Below, one piece after another: positions 8,906 to 16,777 of a stretch of 64,000 nt of DNA. This DNA comes from Caldithrix abyssi DSM 13497 (lineage in GTDB: Bacteria; Electryoneota; AABM5-125-24; Hatepunaeales; Hatepunaeaceae). Numbering within the stretch: position 1 is the first letter of the stretch; every line of letters starts with the position of its first letter. The translations under genes and the position numbers were made by a program. The DNA lies in the NCBI GenBank assembly GCA_945865405.1, contig CAMBDS010000010.1, forward strand, positions 1 through 64,000. The letters run 5' to 3'. The notes under the pieces were generated by a model. That model had not been told where the DNA came from. It ran no database searches and saw only the letters and a program-made list of their open reading frames with translations.

Positions 8906-10036
8906 TCACCTCTTAAGCTTCCGCCCCTTCCAGTTCACCTTACCGACCAGTGCAAATGGCGTGATAAAGACCACCAAAAACGGCGAGACGATCTCGGCGA
9001 CAAGCCAGCCCCCAAACCACCCTTTTTGATGCAAAATTTCCGCCCCTTTTTGCAGTGTTGCCCAGTCCGCGATAACCTTCATCCCCCAGATCGACGCTGG
9101 AAGCCACCACGAAGTCTGATTGGCGAGCGACGTGATGACCGATGCGATCAACCCCGCATGGAAAAAGTAGAGAACCACGAAAATCCCGACCAGGCTGGGC
9201 GAATACCTTGTCCCTGCCGAGAGGTGGCGTCGCTTCATTGTTAGCCAGTCGCCAAACGTCTCTGCTCCAGTCGCCGGTACGAAAGTAGCCGGACCTACCG
9301 CAAAGGCGACCTTTCCTCCTGATGTGGCGAATCGTTGCAATAGCAAATCGTCGTCGCCTGAAGCACCCTGTATTGTCTTGCCAAAGCCGCCAATAGCCTC
9401 GAATGCCTCCCGTCGATAAGCAAAGTTCCGCCCGACCGCTGTCGTTGGCTTCCCCAACCCGATACTGCCTGCCGAGATGACTCCGTTGACGAATGCATCG
9501 AAAGCGGCGATTCCTCCCGAGACGGGTGAATAGCCTACAACAGCCACAGTTCCCTCTTCAAAACAACTTACCATACCACTCACCCATTCAGGCCCCGGTT
9601 TGCAATCAGCATCCGTAGTCAGAATAACTTCTCCCGTTGAAGCCGCGATTCCAGCAAGCAGTGCGTTCTTTTTCGGGGCGAATCCTGTTGTGAGCTGGGG
9701 AGCCTCGATTAGCTTCAGGATGGTGGTTCCAGCCATCAATTCCTGCACATTCGCTACCGTCCTGTCGTTAGATCCGTCGTCGATGATGATAATTTCGAGC
9801 TTGTCCGACGGGTAGTCCTTTGCCAATAACGCCTCCACAGTCTTTCCAATCGACTTCTCCTCATTGCGAGCCGCGACGAGGATCGTGACAGATGGCTGGA
9901 GTGAACCAGAACCACTGACGAGCTTGCCAAGGCCAACTCGCAGAGCAAGTACGATGACCGCCCAGAGTAGGGCAAGCGCAAGGAGAATGAGGGAGAGGAT
10001 TGTGATAAATGACGCTCGGAAAAATTGTGTTTTCCG
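8906..10036 (-). CDS. Family 2 glycosyltransferase, membrane-anchored, start codon not identifiable
   Basis: Processive-type GT2: the GT-A nucleotide-sugar fold shows SVTILVAARNEEKSIGK, IIIIDDGSNDRT, TTDADCKPGPEW (DxD-like) and the acceptor motif LTMKRRHLSAG, followed by membrane segments near the C-terminus. The frame is open up to an in-frame TAG at 10037-10039 and the upstream part encodes a convincing N-terminal membrane helix (FITILSLILLALALLWAVIVLAL). No ATG, GTG or TTG occurs in frame between 10036 and an internal GTG at 9838, and starting there would delete the first GT-A strand. The TAG lies within a twin-hairpin repeat. The gene has therefore probably lost its start to the repeat, or uses a rare start such as ATT. 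It may be non-functional. Confidence 0.75.
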   Translation of the reverse strand, partial: RKTQFFRASFITILSLILLALALLWAVIVLALRVGLGKLVSGSGSLQPSVTILVAARNEEKSIGKTVEALLAKDYPSDKLEIIIIDDGSNDRTVANVQELMAGTTILKLIEAPQLTTGFAPKKNALLAGIAASTGEVILTTDADCKPGPEWVSGMVSCFEEGTVAVVGYSPVSGGIAAFDAFVNGVISAGSIGLGKPTTAVGRNFAYRREAFEAIGGFGKTIQGASGDDDLLLQRFATSGGKVAFAVGPATFVPATGAETFGDWLTMKRRHLSAGTRYSPSLVGIFVVLYFFHAGLIASVITSLANQTSWWLPASIWGMKVIADWATLQKGAEILHQKGWFGGWLVAEIVSPFLVVFITPFALVGKVNWKGRKLKR

Positions 10037-10116
10037 CTAGCAGACGCCCTCGTCTGCCAGCCCAATCGCAATTATTCCGTCAGACGAGGGCGTCTGACGG
10101 CGGGAGTCTTGAACAC
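10031..10116 (+). repeat. Twin-hairpin repeat (family B), copy 1
   Basis: Two adjacent palindromes: GCAGACG with CGTCTGC, then a perfect 10-bp stem CCGTCAGACG/CGTCTGACGG with loop AGGG. About 85 bp, shared with 41869-41955. It abuts and truncates the 5' end of the glycosyltransferase frame. Confidence 0.85.
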
Positions 10117-10248
10117 TCCAAAAACCTTCCTCAATTTAGGGAGATCTGCTTGATTAAACAAGGCAATTCTCCCCTTTCGTTATAGCTATTTTGTGCTGAA
10201 TCAGTGCGACGCTAATGACAGTGTGGTGCAAACTATTGTGCCAAACCT

Positions 10249-10277
10249 TTGCGCCTAAACGGGGTTCTTGTTATATT
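10249..10277 (+). promoter_or_regulatory. Candidate gyrA promoter
   Basis: TTGCGC (10249-10254), a 17-nt spacer and TATATT (10272-10277), 80 nt upstream of the gyrA start. The architecture is the same as at 20925 and 41741. The rest of the 240-nt gap before gyrA shows nothing else I recognise. Confidence 0.45.
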
Positions 10278-10357
10278 TGTAACTTGATGCGCAAAACTGC
10301 CATCTAAGTCGCCTCCAGTTCACAATCCTCCTCAGATCAACTCACGGAAATCATCGA

Positions 10358-12982
10358 ATGAATTTGACTCCCGACGATCGCTCGATCGAAACGGAAATGC
10401 GTGATAGTTACATGGATTATTCCATGTCGGTTATTGTCCAGCGTGCTCTTCCCGATGTGCGCGACGGCTTGAAACCAGTCCACCGTCGCATTCTCTACGG
10501 TATGAATGAACTTAATGTCAACGCCGGAAAACCCTATAAAAAATGCGCCCGTATCGTCGGTGATGTGATGGGTAAGTACCATCCCCACGGCGACCAGGCT
10601 ATCTACGACGCGTTGGTGCGGATGGTGCAGACTTTTTCGCTGCGCTACCCGTTGGTCGATGGTCAAGGCAACTTCGGATCCGTCGATGGTGACGGTGCAG
10701 CGGCAATGCGTTATACCGAAGCGAGGATGGAAAAACTCGCCGAAGAGATGCTTGCCGACATCGACAAAGAGACCGTTGCTTTCACGGGGAACTATGACGA
10801 CACCCTGAAAGAACCGAAGGTTCTGCCGTCCAAGTTCCCTAATCTCCTTGTCAACGGTTCATCAGGTATTGCCGTCGGTATGGCGACCAACATCCCACCG
10901 CATAATCTGGGCGAGGTGGTGACAGGGCTGTTGCACCTGATCGACAACCCAATTCTGACACCGGACGACTTGATGCAGTGGATTCTTGCGCCGGACTTTC
11001 CCACCGCCGGTATCATCTACGGAATGGCAGGGGTGAGGGACGCCTATCGCACAGGTCGAGGCAGAGTCGTCATTCGCGCCCGTGCATTGGTCGAATCGCC
11101 AAAGAATGCCCGCGAGAGGATTGTGATCGTCGAGCTGCCTTATCAGGTCGATAAGTCGAAGTTGATTATCAAGATCGCCGAACTGGTCAACGAGAAGAAG
11201 ATCGAAGGCATCGCCGATATCCGCGACGAGTCCGACCGGGACGGTATGCGGCTGGTGCTTGAGATCAAACGCGACGCTGTCCCGGAGGTGGTGCTGAACA
11301 ATCTTTACGCCCACACTTCGATGCAGACGACGTTTGGGGTGATTCTGCTGGCGTTGGTGGGGGGAGTGCCGCGAGTCATCAACCTGAAGCGGGCGCTTGA
11401 GGAGTACCTTAAGCACCGCCACGATGTCGTCACCAAGCGGCTGATCTACGACTTGAAAAAGGCGAAGGAGCGCGAGCATATCCTCGAAGGGTTGAAGATC
11501 GCGGTCGATAACCTCGATGAGGTTATTGCGATCATCCGCTCGTCGTCCGACTCGGCTGAAGCGAGGAACCGCCTGATGGAGCGATTTGGGTTGTCTGAGA
11601 TTCAATCGCGCGAAATTCTCGACATGCGTTTGGCAAGACTGACAGGCCTTGAGCGACAAAAGATCATCGATGAGTTGGAAGCTGTCCGTCGTGAGATCGC
11701 CAAGTTTGAAGAGCTTCTTGGCCCCAATGTTGAGGTGGAGCGGCTTGACAGAGTCTTTGAGCTGGTTCGCGCCGCTGAGGATGATGCGGCGGCTGCCGTC
11801 GCCCTCGTCGAACGGTTCCACTACTCCTACGAGCAGGCAGTCGAAGTCGTCGTCAGCTTCAAGCGAAGGCTTGCCGTCGTCAAGGAAGAACTGCAGCAGA
11901 TCTTCGACGAATACGCCGATGAACGCCGCACCAAGATGGTCGAGAATCCGGGCGAATTCAGCGTCGAAGACATGATCGCCGAGGAAGAAGTGGTCATCAC
12001 CGTTACCAAAGCTGGCTACATCAAGCGCTTCCCGGTTTCCGGCTACCGCAGGCAGAACCGCGGCGGTCGGGGACTTTCGGGCCACGCGCCGCGTGAAGAG
12101 GACGTCATCCAGCATCTCTTCGTCGCTTCGACGCACAATTACCTGCTGTTCTTCACTAATAATGGCAGATGTTACTGGCTGAAGGTTCACGAGATACCTT
12201 CACTGGGCAGGGCGGCTCGCGGCAAGCCGATCATCAACCTGATCGACATTCAGCAAGGCGAAAAGATCGGCGCGATGGTCAACGTCAAGAAATTTGACGA
12301 TGAAAACTTCGTACTATTTTCTACACGGCAGGGCATCGTCAAGAAGACGCCGCTTTCGGCTTATGGCAACCCGCGCAAGTCTGGCATCATCGCCATCAGC
12401 CTCGACGAAGGCGACGAGTTGGCTGGCGTGGAGCTGACCGACGGGACTTGCGACATCGTCCTGGGAGCTTCCAACGGCAAAGCCGTCCGCTTCCGCGAAG
12501 AGGAGATTCCGCCGCACGGCAGATCGGCTCGCGGGGTAATCGGAATGAGGATTGGCCCCAAGGATACGATTGTCGGTATGGTAGTCGCAAAGCGTGAGGG
12601 GACGTTGCTTGTCTGTACGCTGAATGGTAACGGCAAGAAGTCGCCGCTCCACGAGTACCGCCTGACGAAGCGCGGCGCTCAAGGTGTTATCGCGATGCGT
12701 ACGACGCCGCACACCGGGCCGCTGATTGCGCTGATGGAGGTTACCGACGCCGACGACCTCTTGATTATCACAACTTCGGGGATGGTGATTCGTCAGAACG
12801 TCGAGAAGCTAAGGACGATAGGCCGCGTGACGTCGGGTGTTCGCCTGATCCGTCTCGACGAAGGCGATAAGATTCAGGACATCGCACGGGTGATTCATGA
12901 GGAGGATGTCGATCCGAACGCTGAGGGTGACGATGAAGGGATGATCGGGCCTGATGAGCAGATGGAGCTGATCGGGGAGTGA
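10358..12982 (+). CDS. gyrA: DNA gyrase subunit A
   Basis: Breakage-reunion subunit of gyrase, which introduces negative supercoils with GyrB (not in this window). The 874-residue protein contains [29 protein letters not shown], the catalytic tyrosine in AMRYTEARM (Tyr119) and the beta-pinwheel C-terminal domain. The GyrA box appears as QNRGGRG (about residue 565), supporting gyrase rather than ParC. The acidic C-terminal tail is usual. The quinolone-pocket position equivalent to E. coli Ser83 is Gln80 ([10 protein letters not shown]) while the Asp87 equivalent (Asp84) is kept. A small toxin-antitoxin-like gene begins 4 nt after the stop. Confidence 0.97.
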   Translation: MNLTPDDRSIETEMRDSYMDYSMSVIVQRALPDVRDGLKPVHRRILYGMNELNVNAGKPYKKCARIVGDVMGKYHPHGDQAIYDALVRMVQTFSLRYPLVDGQGNFGSVDGDGAAAMRYTEARMEKLAEEMLADIDKETVAFTGNYDDTLKEPKVLPSKFPNLLVNGSSGIAVGMATNIPPHNLGEVVTGLLHLIDNPILTPDDLMQWILAPDFPTAGIIYGMAGVRDAYRTGRGRVVIRARALVESPKNARERIVIVELPYQVDKSKLIIKIAELVNEKKIEGIADIRDESDRDGMRLVLEIKRDAVPEVVLNNLYAHTSMQTTFGVILLALVGGVPRVINLKRALEEYLKHRHDVVTKRLIYDLKKAKEREHILEGLKIAVDNLDEVIAIIRSSSDSAEARNRLMERFGLSEIQSREILDMRLARLTGLERQKIIDELEAVRREIAKFEELLGPNVEVERLDRVFELVRAAEDDAAAAVALVERFHYSYEQAVEVVVSFKRRLAVVKEELQQIFDEYADERRTKMVENPGEFSVEDMIAEEEVVITVTKAGYIKRFPVSGYRRQNRGGRGLSGHAPREEDVIQHLFVASTHNYLLFFTNNGRCYWLKVHEIPSLGRAARGKPIINLIDIQQGEKIGAMVNVKKFDDENFVLFSTRQGIVKKTPLSAYGNPRKSGIIAISLDEGDELAGVELTDGTCDIVLGASNGKAVRFREEEIPPHGRSARGVIGMRIGPKDTIVGMVVAKREGTLLVCTLNGNGKKSPLHEYRLTKRGAQGVIAMRTTPHTGPLIALMEVTDADDLLIITTSGMVIRQNVEKLRTIGRVTSGVRLIRLDEGDKIQDIARVIHEEDVDPNAEGDDEGMIGPDEQMELIGE

Positions 12983-12986
12983 GGGC

Positions 12987-13241
12987 ATGAAACCTATTCG
13001 CCTGACCTTTCACGCACTTGAGCAATGCCAACTTCGCGGTGCAACCGAAGATGAAGTTCGGGTCGCCATAGAATCTGGGACACGCGAAGTCGCCAATAAA
13101 AGCCGAATTCGTTGCCGGTTCAATTTTCCTTTTGACAATAAATGGAGAGAGGAATTCTACCGGGTCAAACAAGTGTCTCCTATCATCAAGGAAGAGGAGA
13201 CAGAGATCGTCGTTGTTACTGTATTCACTTACTATTTCTGA
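12987..13241 (+). CDS. DUF4258 domain small protein (toxin-like)
   Basis: The 84-residue product begins IRLTFHALEQCQLRGATEDEVRVAIESG, the pattern of DUF4258 proteins (F-x-x-H-A-x-x-x-x-x-x-R-G-x-x-x-x-E-V), which have a RelE/BrnT-like layout and are often next to DUF2283 or YgiT-type antitoxin-like genes. It is followed within 12 nt by a DUF2283 gene, the usual partner order. Toxicity is inferred from family context, not seen in the sequence. Confidence 0.75.
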   Translation: MKPIRLTFHALEQCQLRGATEDEVRVAIESGTREVANKSRIRCRFNFPFDNKWREEFYRVKQVSPIIKEEETEIVVVTVFTYYF

Positions 13242-13253
13242 GAGGAAACAGAA

Positions 13254-13475
13254 ATGAAAATAAGCTACGATTCGGAGGTTGACGCTCTCTATATAAAGTT
13301 GGTTGAGGGTGACATTCAATGCCGCACAATCGAGCTGAATGATCAGATTGCGCTCAATATCGGTCCCGGTGAAGTTCTTGTCGGAATAGAGATCCTTGAC
13401 GCCAAGGAGATGCTCGGCGGTGGTAAGTTGCCGTCCGTTGAGTTGGAGAACATGGCGCTCAAGGGCGTGGCTTAG
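13254..13475 (+). CDS. DUF2283 small protein (antitoxin-like)
   Basis: The 73-residue product has MKISYDSEVDALYIKL, DQIALNIGPGEVLVGIEILDA, the DUF2283 signature (Y-D-x-E-x-D-A-L-Y-I-x-L, later V-G-I-E-I-L). It has an AGAGGAAA ribosome site and sits between a DUF4258 gene and a second DUF2283 gene. Such proteins are presumed partners of DUF4258 toxins. Confidence 0.8.
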   Translation: MKISYDSEVDALYIKLVEGDIQCRTIELNDQIALNIGPGEVLVGIEILDAKEMLGGGKLPSVELENMALKGVA

Positions 13476-13670
13476 GTGAAATTTGAATATGATCCCGAAG
13501 CTGACGCGGGTTATCTGCAAATTCTGGACGGTACTGTTACCGACACGCGCGAGATCGCAGATAACTTCTACCTCGACATAGATGCAGAGGGTCGGTTACT
13601 TGGCATCGAAATTCTCAGTATGCGAGCCGAAGGAGCAAGGTTGGTCAAGGAAGAGGAAGTGGCGGTCTGA
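13476..13670 (+). CDS. Second DUF2283 small protein
   Basis: The 64-residue product begins at a GTG directly after the previous stop (VKFEYDPEADAGYLQIL; later LDIDAEGRLLGIEILSM). It is a divergent paralogue of its neighbour, so the pair is probably an old tandem duplication. The zero spacing suggests translational coupling. No separate toxin gene is visible for this copy. Confidence 0.75.
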   Translation: MKFEYDPEADAGYLQILDGTVTDTREIADNFYLDIDAEGRLLGIEILSMRAEGARLVKEEEVAV

Positions 13671-13696
13671 AATTGAACCCAAAACAAGGAGTTCCT

Positions 13697-13888
13697 ATGG
13701 AATGGAATAATAGAATAATCATCGACCCGGAAATACTTGTCGGTAAGCCGGTAATCCGCGGAACAAGGCTTTCTGTCGAGTTCATCGTCGGGCTGTTAGC
13801 CTCGGAATGGACGGAGCAGGAAATCTTCGACAATTATCCCGGGATAACTCACGAGGATATTTTGGCTTGCGTCGCCTTTGAGAATTAG
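13697..13888 (+). CDS. DUF433 family protein (antitoxin-like)
   Basis: The 63-residue product reads RIIIDPEILVGKPVIRGTRLSVEFIVGLLASEWTEQEIFDNYPGITHEDILACVAF, a textbook DUF433 (VapB45-like) sequence. The ATG at 13697 is preferred because AAGGAG lies just upstream. DUF433 genes are normally followed by a DUF5615 PIN-like toxin gene. Here the next gene is a zinc-finger protein instead, so the toxin partner is missing. Confidence 0.85.
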   Translation: MEWNNRIIIDPEILVGKPVIRGTRLSVEFIVGLLASEWTEQEIFDNYPGITHEDILACVAFEN

Positions 13889-13890
13889 AG

Positions 13891-14130
13891 TTGAAGATTC
13901 TTATTACAAAAGGCACTTGCCCTATGTGCGGTGGAGTTCGTGAGTCGGGCACGACACTCTTCTCCGTCGATCTTGGGCATGGTGTGGTTGTGGTACGCAA
14001 TGTCCCGGCATCAGTCTGTTCGCAATGTGGCGAGGCACTTCTTGACGACGAAACTGCTGGTGAGCTTGAACGAATCGTCGATGACGCTCGCGCTCATAAG
14101 CGGCAGGCCGAAGTTGTGGAGATGGGGTAA
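13891..14130 (+). CDS. YgiT-type zinc finger protein (MqsA-like)
   Basis: The 79-residue product (TTG start) has two CxxC knuckles, CPMCGG and CSQCGE, and ends ELERIVDDARAHKRQAEVVEMG, as in YgiT/MqsA-type antitoxins that pair with DUF4258/MqsR-like toxins. It has lost contact with the DUF4258 gene at 12987: four genes now lie in between or before it. Its TAA stop is the first triplet of a TAACGCC palindromic repeat. Confidence 0.8.
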   Translation: MKILITKGTCPMCGGVRESGTTLFSVDLGHGVVVVRNVPASVCSQCGEALLDDETAGELERIVDDARAHKRQAEVVEMG

Positions 14131-14165
14131 CGCCGCCATCCTGGCGGCAATTAGCACCGGCGGAT
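14128..14165 (+). repeat. TAACGCC palindromic repeat (family A), copy 1
   Basis: TAACGCCGCCATCCTGGCGGCA plus a tail related to GGTAGCACCGGCG. It is the inverted match of the right end of the array at 15968-16070. Its first three bases are the stop codon of the YgiT-like gene. Confidence 0.8.
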
Positions 14166-14238
14166 TGCCTTATGACCACCTTGGGTTGATCGGGCCTCAA
14201 GGCATATTGGTTGAAAATCTACAGTTCAGGAGAAAGAA

Positions 14239-14649
14239 ATGGCAGCAAAATTAACACTCCAACAGAAGTTTGACAACGCCTCGCAAGGTACGACTAAAAG
14301 AGGTAAATATCCGGGTACTCCGCGGCGAGAGCAAACAATCTACGTGACATTTACAGTAGGGGAAGTGAGGAGATTGGCAGGCCAACTTTCAGTGAATCCC
14401 GCAACCTGCACTCGGCCAAATTTGGTTCGTGAGATTGGGAAGTATTTTGGTGTGAATGCCTCGAACGGTAAACTTGGAACAAGAACTATTGACCAAATCA
14501 TTGGAAACAAAGGACTGGATAGCACGGTCCAGCTATCATTTTATATCGATGCAATTAAACAACTCTGCCTCCGTCACACTTTCCGTGTCAACATTCAGAT
14601 AGATACCGAAAAAATCTTCACTGATGCCGTTTCGCGGAACATCCCTTAA
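14239..14649 (+). CDS. Protein of unknown function
   Basis: The 136-residue product (AGGAGAAAGAA ribosome site, ATG) is basic at the N-terminus (LQQKFDNASQGTTKRGKYPGTPRREQ). No signal peptide or membrane segment is visible. The middle has VGEVRRLAGQL and RPNLVREIGKYFGVNA, which could be a small helical DNA-binding-like region. It does not match any family I recognise. Base composition is more AT-rich than flanking genes, compatible with acquisition together with the toxin-antitoxin-like cluster upstream. Confidence 0.6.
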   Translation: MAAKLTLQQKFDNASQGTTKRGKYPGTPRREQTIYVTFTVGEVRRLAGQLSVNPATCTRPNLVREIGKYFGVNASNGKLGTRTIDQIIGNKGLDSTVQLSFYIDAIKQLCLRHTFRVNIQIDTEKIFTDAVSRNIP

Positions 14650-14707
14650 TAGTGCACTATTTTCTAAATCCCCTTTTTCTAATATCACAAATACATGGAG
14701 ATACAAA

Positions 14708-15970
14708 ATGAAACTATTCACGAATTTCTCGGCAGTCATTGCCGCCTTACTTTGGACAAGTACAGTCCTTGCTCAAGACAGCGCCGGTGTGCGGTTGCTC
14801 GGAAAGATTTCTGGTTTTCGTGGACATGTTCGTGCTGTTTCAGTTCAAGGAGCCTTCACATATGTAGTTGCGGGAGAACCGGGAGTGCGTATAGTAGTAG
14901 TATCAGATCCCTCTGATCCTTGGGAGGCGGCATGGTACGATTCGCCAGGGTACGCATACGGCATCGAACTTAGCGGAGACTATGCTTATGTCGCCGATGA
15001 TGAACTGGGACTTCGAATCGTGGATATATCTGTTCACAATCGGCCGCTGGAGGTTGGATCAGTGAACACTCCAGGAGATGCGGTAGCGATCGCATTAACT
15101 GACAATTACGCATTTGTGGCTGATGGGTTATCCGGCGTGAGAATTGTTGACATTTCTAACCCTTCTCGCCCGAGGGAAGTTGGATCATTCAACACACCGG
15201 GATGGACTCGCGACATTGCTGTGGCAGGTAACTACGCCTATGTCGCAGACGGAGAATCTGGATTGCGGATATTGGATGTTTCCAACCAAGGACAACCGCG
15301 TGAGGTGGCTTCATTGAACATACCCGGCGAAGCACAATGCATTGAAATTTATGGGACTTTCGCATTTGTTGGTTCCGACGCAACGGGACTCCGCGTTGTG
15401 GATGTATCCAATCCAGAGCGACCGAGAGCTATCACTTCACTTGACTCGTTCGATTCGGTATTCGATATCGAAATAACAGGGAATCATGGGTATCTTGCGA
15501 CAAGTGACGGACTCCGAGTATTGGATGTTTCCATTCCGAGTCGCCTAAGAGAGGTTGGTTTTTATGATAATATCGAGAATGACGCGGTAGGTATTGCGGT
15601 AGGAAATCATGGGGTGGTTTATATTGCAGCAAGTTCCTTCCTTGGCATCTACGACTGCTCCGTAGCCCTTTCCACAGGCTCTGGCGACTTTAATCCTCAC
15701 CCCTCATCGTTCATCCTGTCTCCCGCGTTCCCGAATCCGTTCAACGGGATGACACGGATGAACTACAGCCTTTCTCGTTCCGGCCTGACTCGCCTTGCGA
15801 TCTATGACCCGGCTGGCAGGCTGGTCGAGGAGCTGTCCTCCCCCGTCTGGAGGCAAGCGGGAGAACATTCTGTGACATGGAACGCCAACGGGAAGGCATC
15901 GGGCAGTTATGTGATGCGATTGGAAGCAGGTGGGCAGGTTGTGCAACAGCCTGTTGTGTTGGTGAAGTAA
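14708..15970 (+). CDS. LVIVD-repeat surface protein with type IX sorting domain
   Basis: The ATG at 14708 (GGAG 9 nt upstream) gives a signal peptide (MKLFTNFSAVIAALLWTSTVLAQ). The body consists of about seven LVIVD-type repeats (for example GLRIVDISVHNRPLEVGS, GVRIVDISNPSRPREVGS, GLRILDVSNQGQPREV), which build a beta-propeller. The C-terminus has PNPFNGMTRMNYSLSRSG, LAIYDPAGRLVEEL, SGSYVMRLEAGG and ends VVLVK, the layout of Por-type (T9SS) sorting domains. It is therefore probably secreted and surface-attached; function unknown. The stop TAA is the start of a TAACGCC repeat. Confidence 0.88.
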   Translation: MKLFTNFSAVIAALLWTSTVLAQDSAGVRLLGKISGFRGHVRAVSVQGAFTYVVAGEPGVRIVVVSDPSDPWEAAWYDSPGYAYGIELSGDYAYVADDELGLRIVDISVHNRPLEVGSVNTPGDAVAIALTDNYAFVADGLSGVRIVDISNPSRPREVGSFNTPGWTRDIAVAGNYAYVADGESGLRILDVSNQGQPREVASLNIPGEAQCIEIYGTFAFVGSDATGLRVVDVSNPERPRAITSLDSFDSVFDIEITGNHGYLATSDGLRVLDVSIPSRLREVGFYDNIENDAVGIAVGNHGVVYIAASSFLGIYDCSVALSTGSGDFNPHPSSFILSPAFPNPFNGMTRMNYSLSRSGLTRLAIYDPAGRLVEELSSPVWRQAGEHSVTWNANGKASGSYVMRLEAGGQVVQQPVVLVK

Positions 15971-16070
15971 CGCCGGCATCTTGCCGGCACGTTTCGCCGC
16001 CGTCTCGGCGGCATCAGGAAGAGACCCGGCGGGACGCCGGTGCTACCTGCCGCCAGGATGGCGGCGTTAC
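15968..16070 (+). repeat. TAACGCC palindromic array (family A), copy 2
   Basis: Three or more nested hairpins (GCCGGCATCTTGCCGGC, GCCGCCGTCTCGGCGGC, GGCGGGACGCC) end in an inverted copy of the 14128 element (GCCGCCAGGATGGCGGCGTTAC). It starts on the stop codon of the LVIVD gene and ends 24 nt before rex. Confidence 0.88.
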
Positions 16071-16093
16071 ATAAACAAAATCACGAGTTCGCC

Positions 16094-16777
16094 ATGGCTC
16101 GAGCTATCCGAAGAAGGCGGTCGAAAGTCCGCACAACCCTCGCCAGAATCTCCGATTCAACCGTTCATCGGCTTTCGAAGTACTACCGCACCCTCGCCCT
16201 CTTCAACGATCAGGGAATCAAAACGATCTCCTCCGATCTGCTGGCGAGCCACAACGGAGTCACTGCCGCACAAGTTCGCAAAGACCTCTCGTGTTTCGGG
16301 GCATTCGGAAGGCGGGGGCTCGGCTATACCGTTGTCGATCTGAAGAAGAACATCGGCACGATCATGGGTCTCGGCAAGACCTGGCGGGTCGCTCTGATCG
16401 GCGTTGGCAACATCGGTAGAGCACTGCTCGAGTATGACCAGTTCCACCTCCACGGCTTCCCGATCAAGATCGCCTTCGACTCTGACCCGACCAAAATCGG
16501 TAAGGAATTCCACGGTATCCCCGTTCGTGACGTTGCCAACCTCGAAGCCGAGATGAAGCGCGAAAAAGTCGAAATCGCCGTCGTTGCCGTTCCGATGAGT
16601 ACTGCCCAGAACGTCGTCGATAGACTCGTGGCTGGTGGCATCAAAGCAATCCTCAACTTTGCTCCGATCAACTTGACCGTCCCGCCCGGCGTCTTTATCC
16701 GCCACGAAAACATGGCGATAGAGATCGAAGCCCTCGCATTTGCGCTCACGAACCCGGACCTTGTCAAAGGTGACTAA
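16094..16777 (+). CDS. rex: Redox-sensing transcriptional repressor Rex
   Basis: Rex senses the NADH/NAD+ ratio and represses fermentation, lactate and respiration genes. The 227-residue protein has the N-terminal winged helix (ISDSTVHRLSKYYRTLALFNDQGIKTISSDLLASHNGVTAAQVRKDLSCFGAFGRRGLGYTV) and a Rossmann domain (VALIGVGNIGRALLEY; FDSDPTKIG). The domain-swap C-terminal helix follows. The ATG at 16094 removes residues encoded by the preceding repeat. The stop overlaps the GTG of the next gene by 8 nt. Its position ahead of lutABC suggests local redox control of lactate oxidation, which is inference. Confidence 0.93.
   Translation: MARAIRRRRSKVRTTLARISDSTVHRLSKYYRTLALFNDQGIKTISSDLLASHNGVTAAQVRKDLSCFGAFGRRGLGYTVVDLKKNIGTIMGLGKTWRVALIGVGNIGRALLEYDQFHLHGFPIKIAFDSDPTKIGKEFHGIPVRDVANLEAEMKREKVEIAVVAVPMSTAQNVVDRLVAGGIKAILNFAPINLTVPPGVFIRHENMAIEIEALAFALTNPDLVKGD

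Noticed and set aside
9836-9838. GTG at 9838 as the start of the glycosyltransferase
   Set aside because: It corresponds to an internal Val in KTVEALLAKDYP; the conserved first GT-A strand and the membrane helix are encoded upstream.
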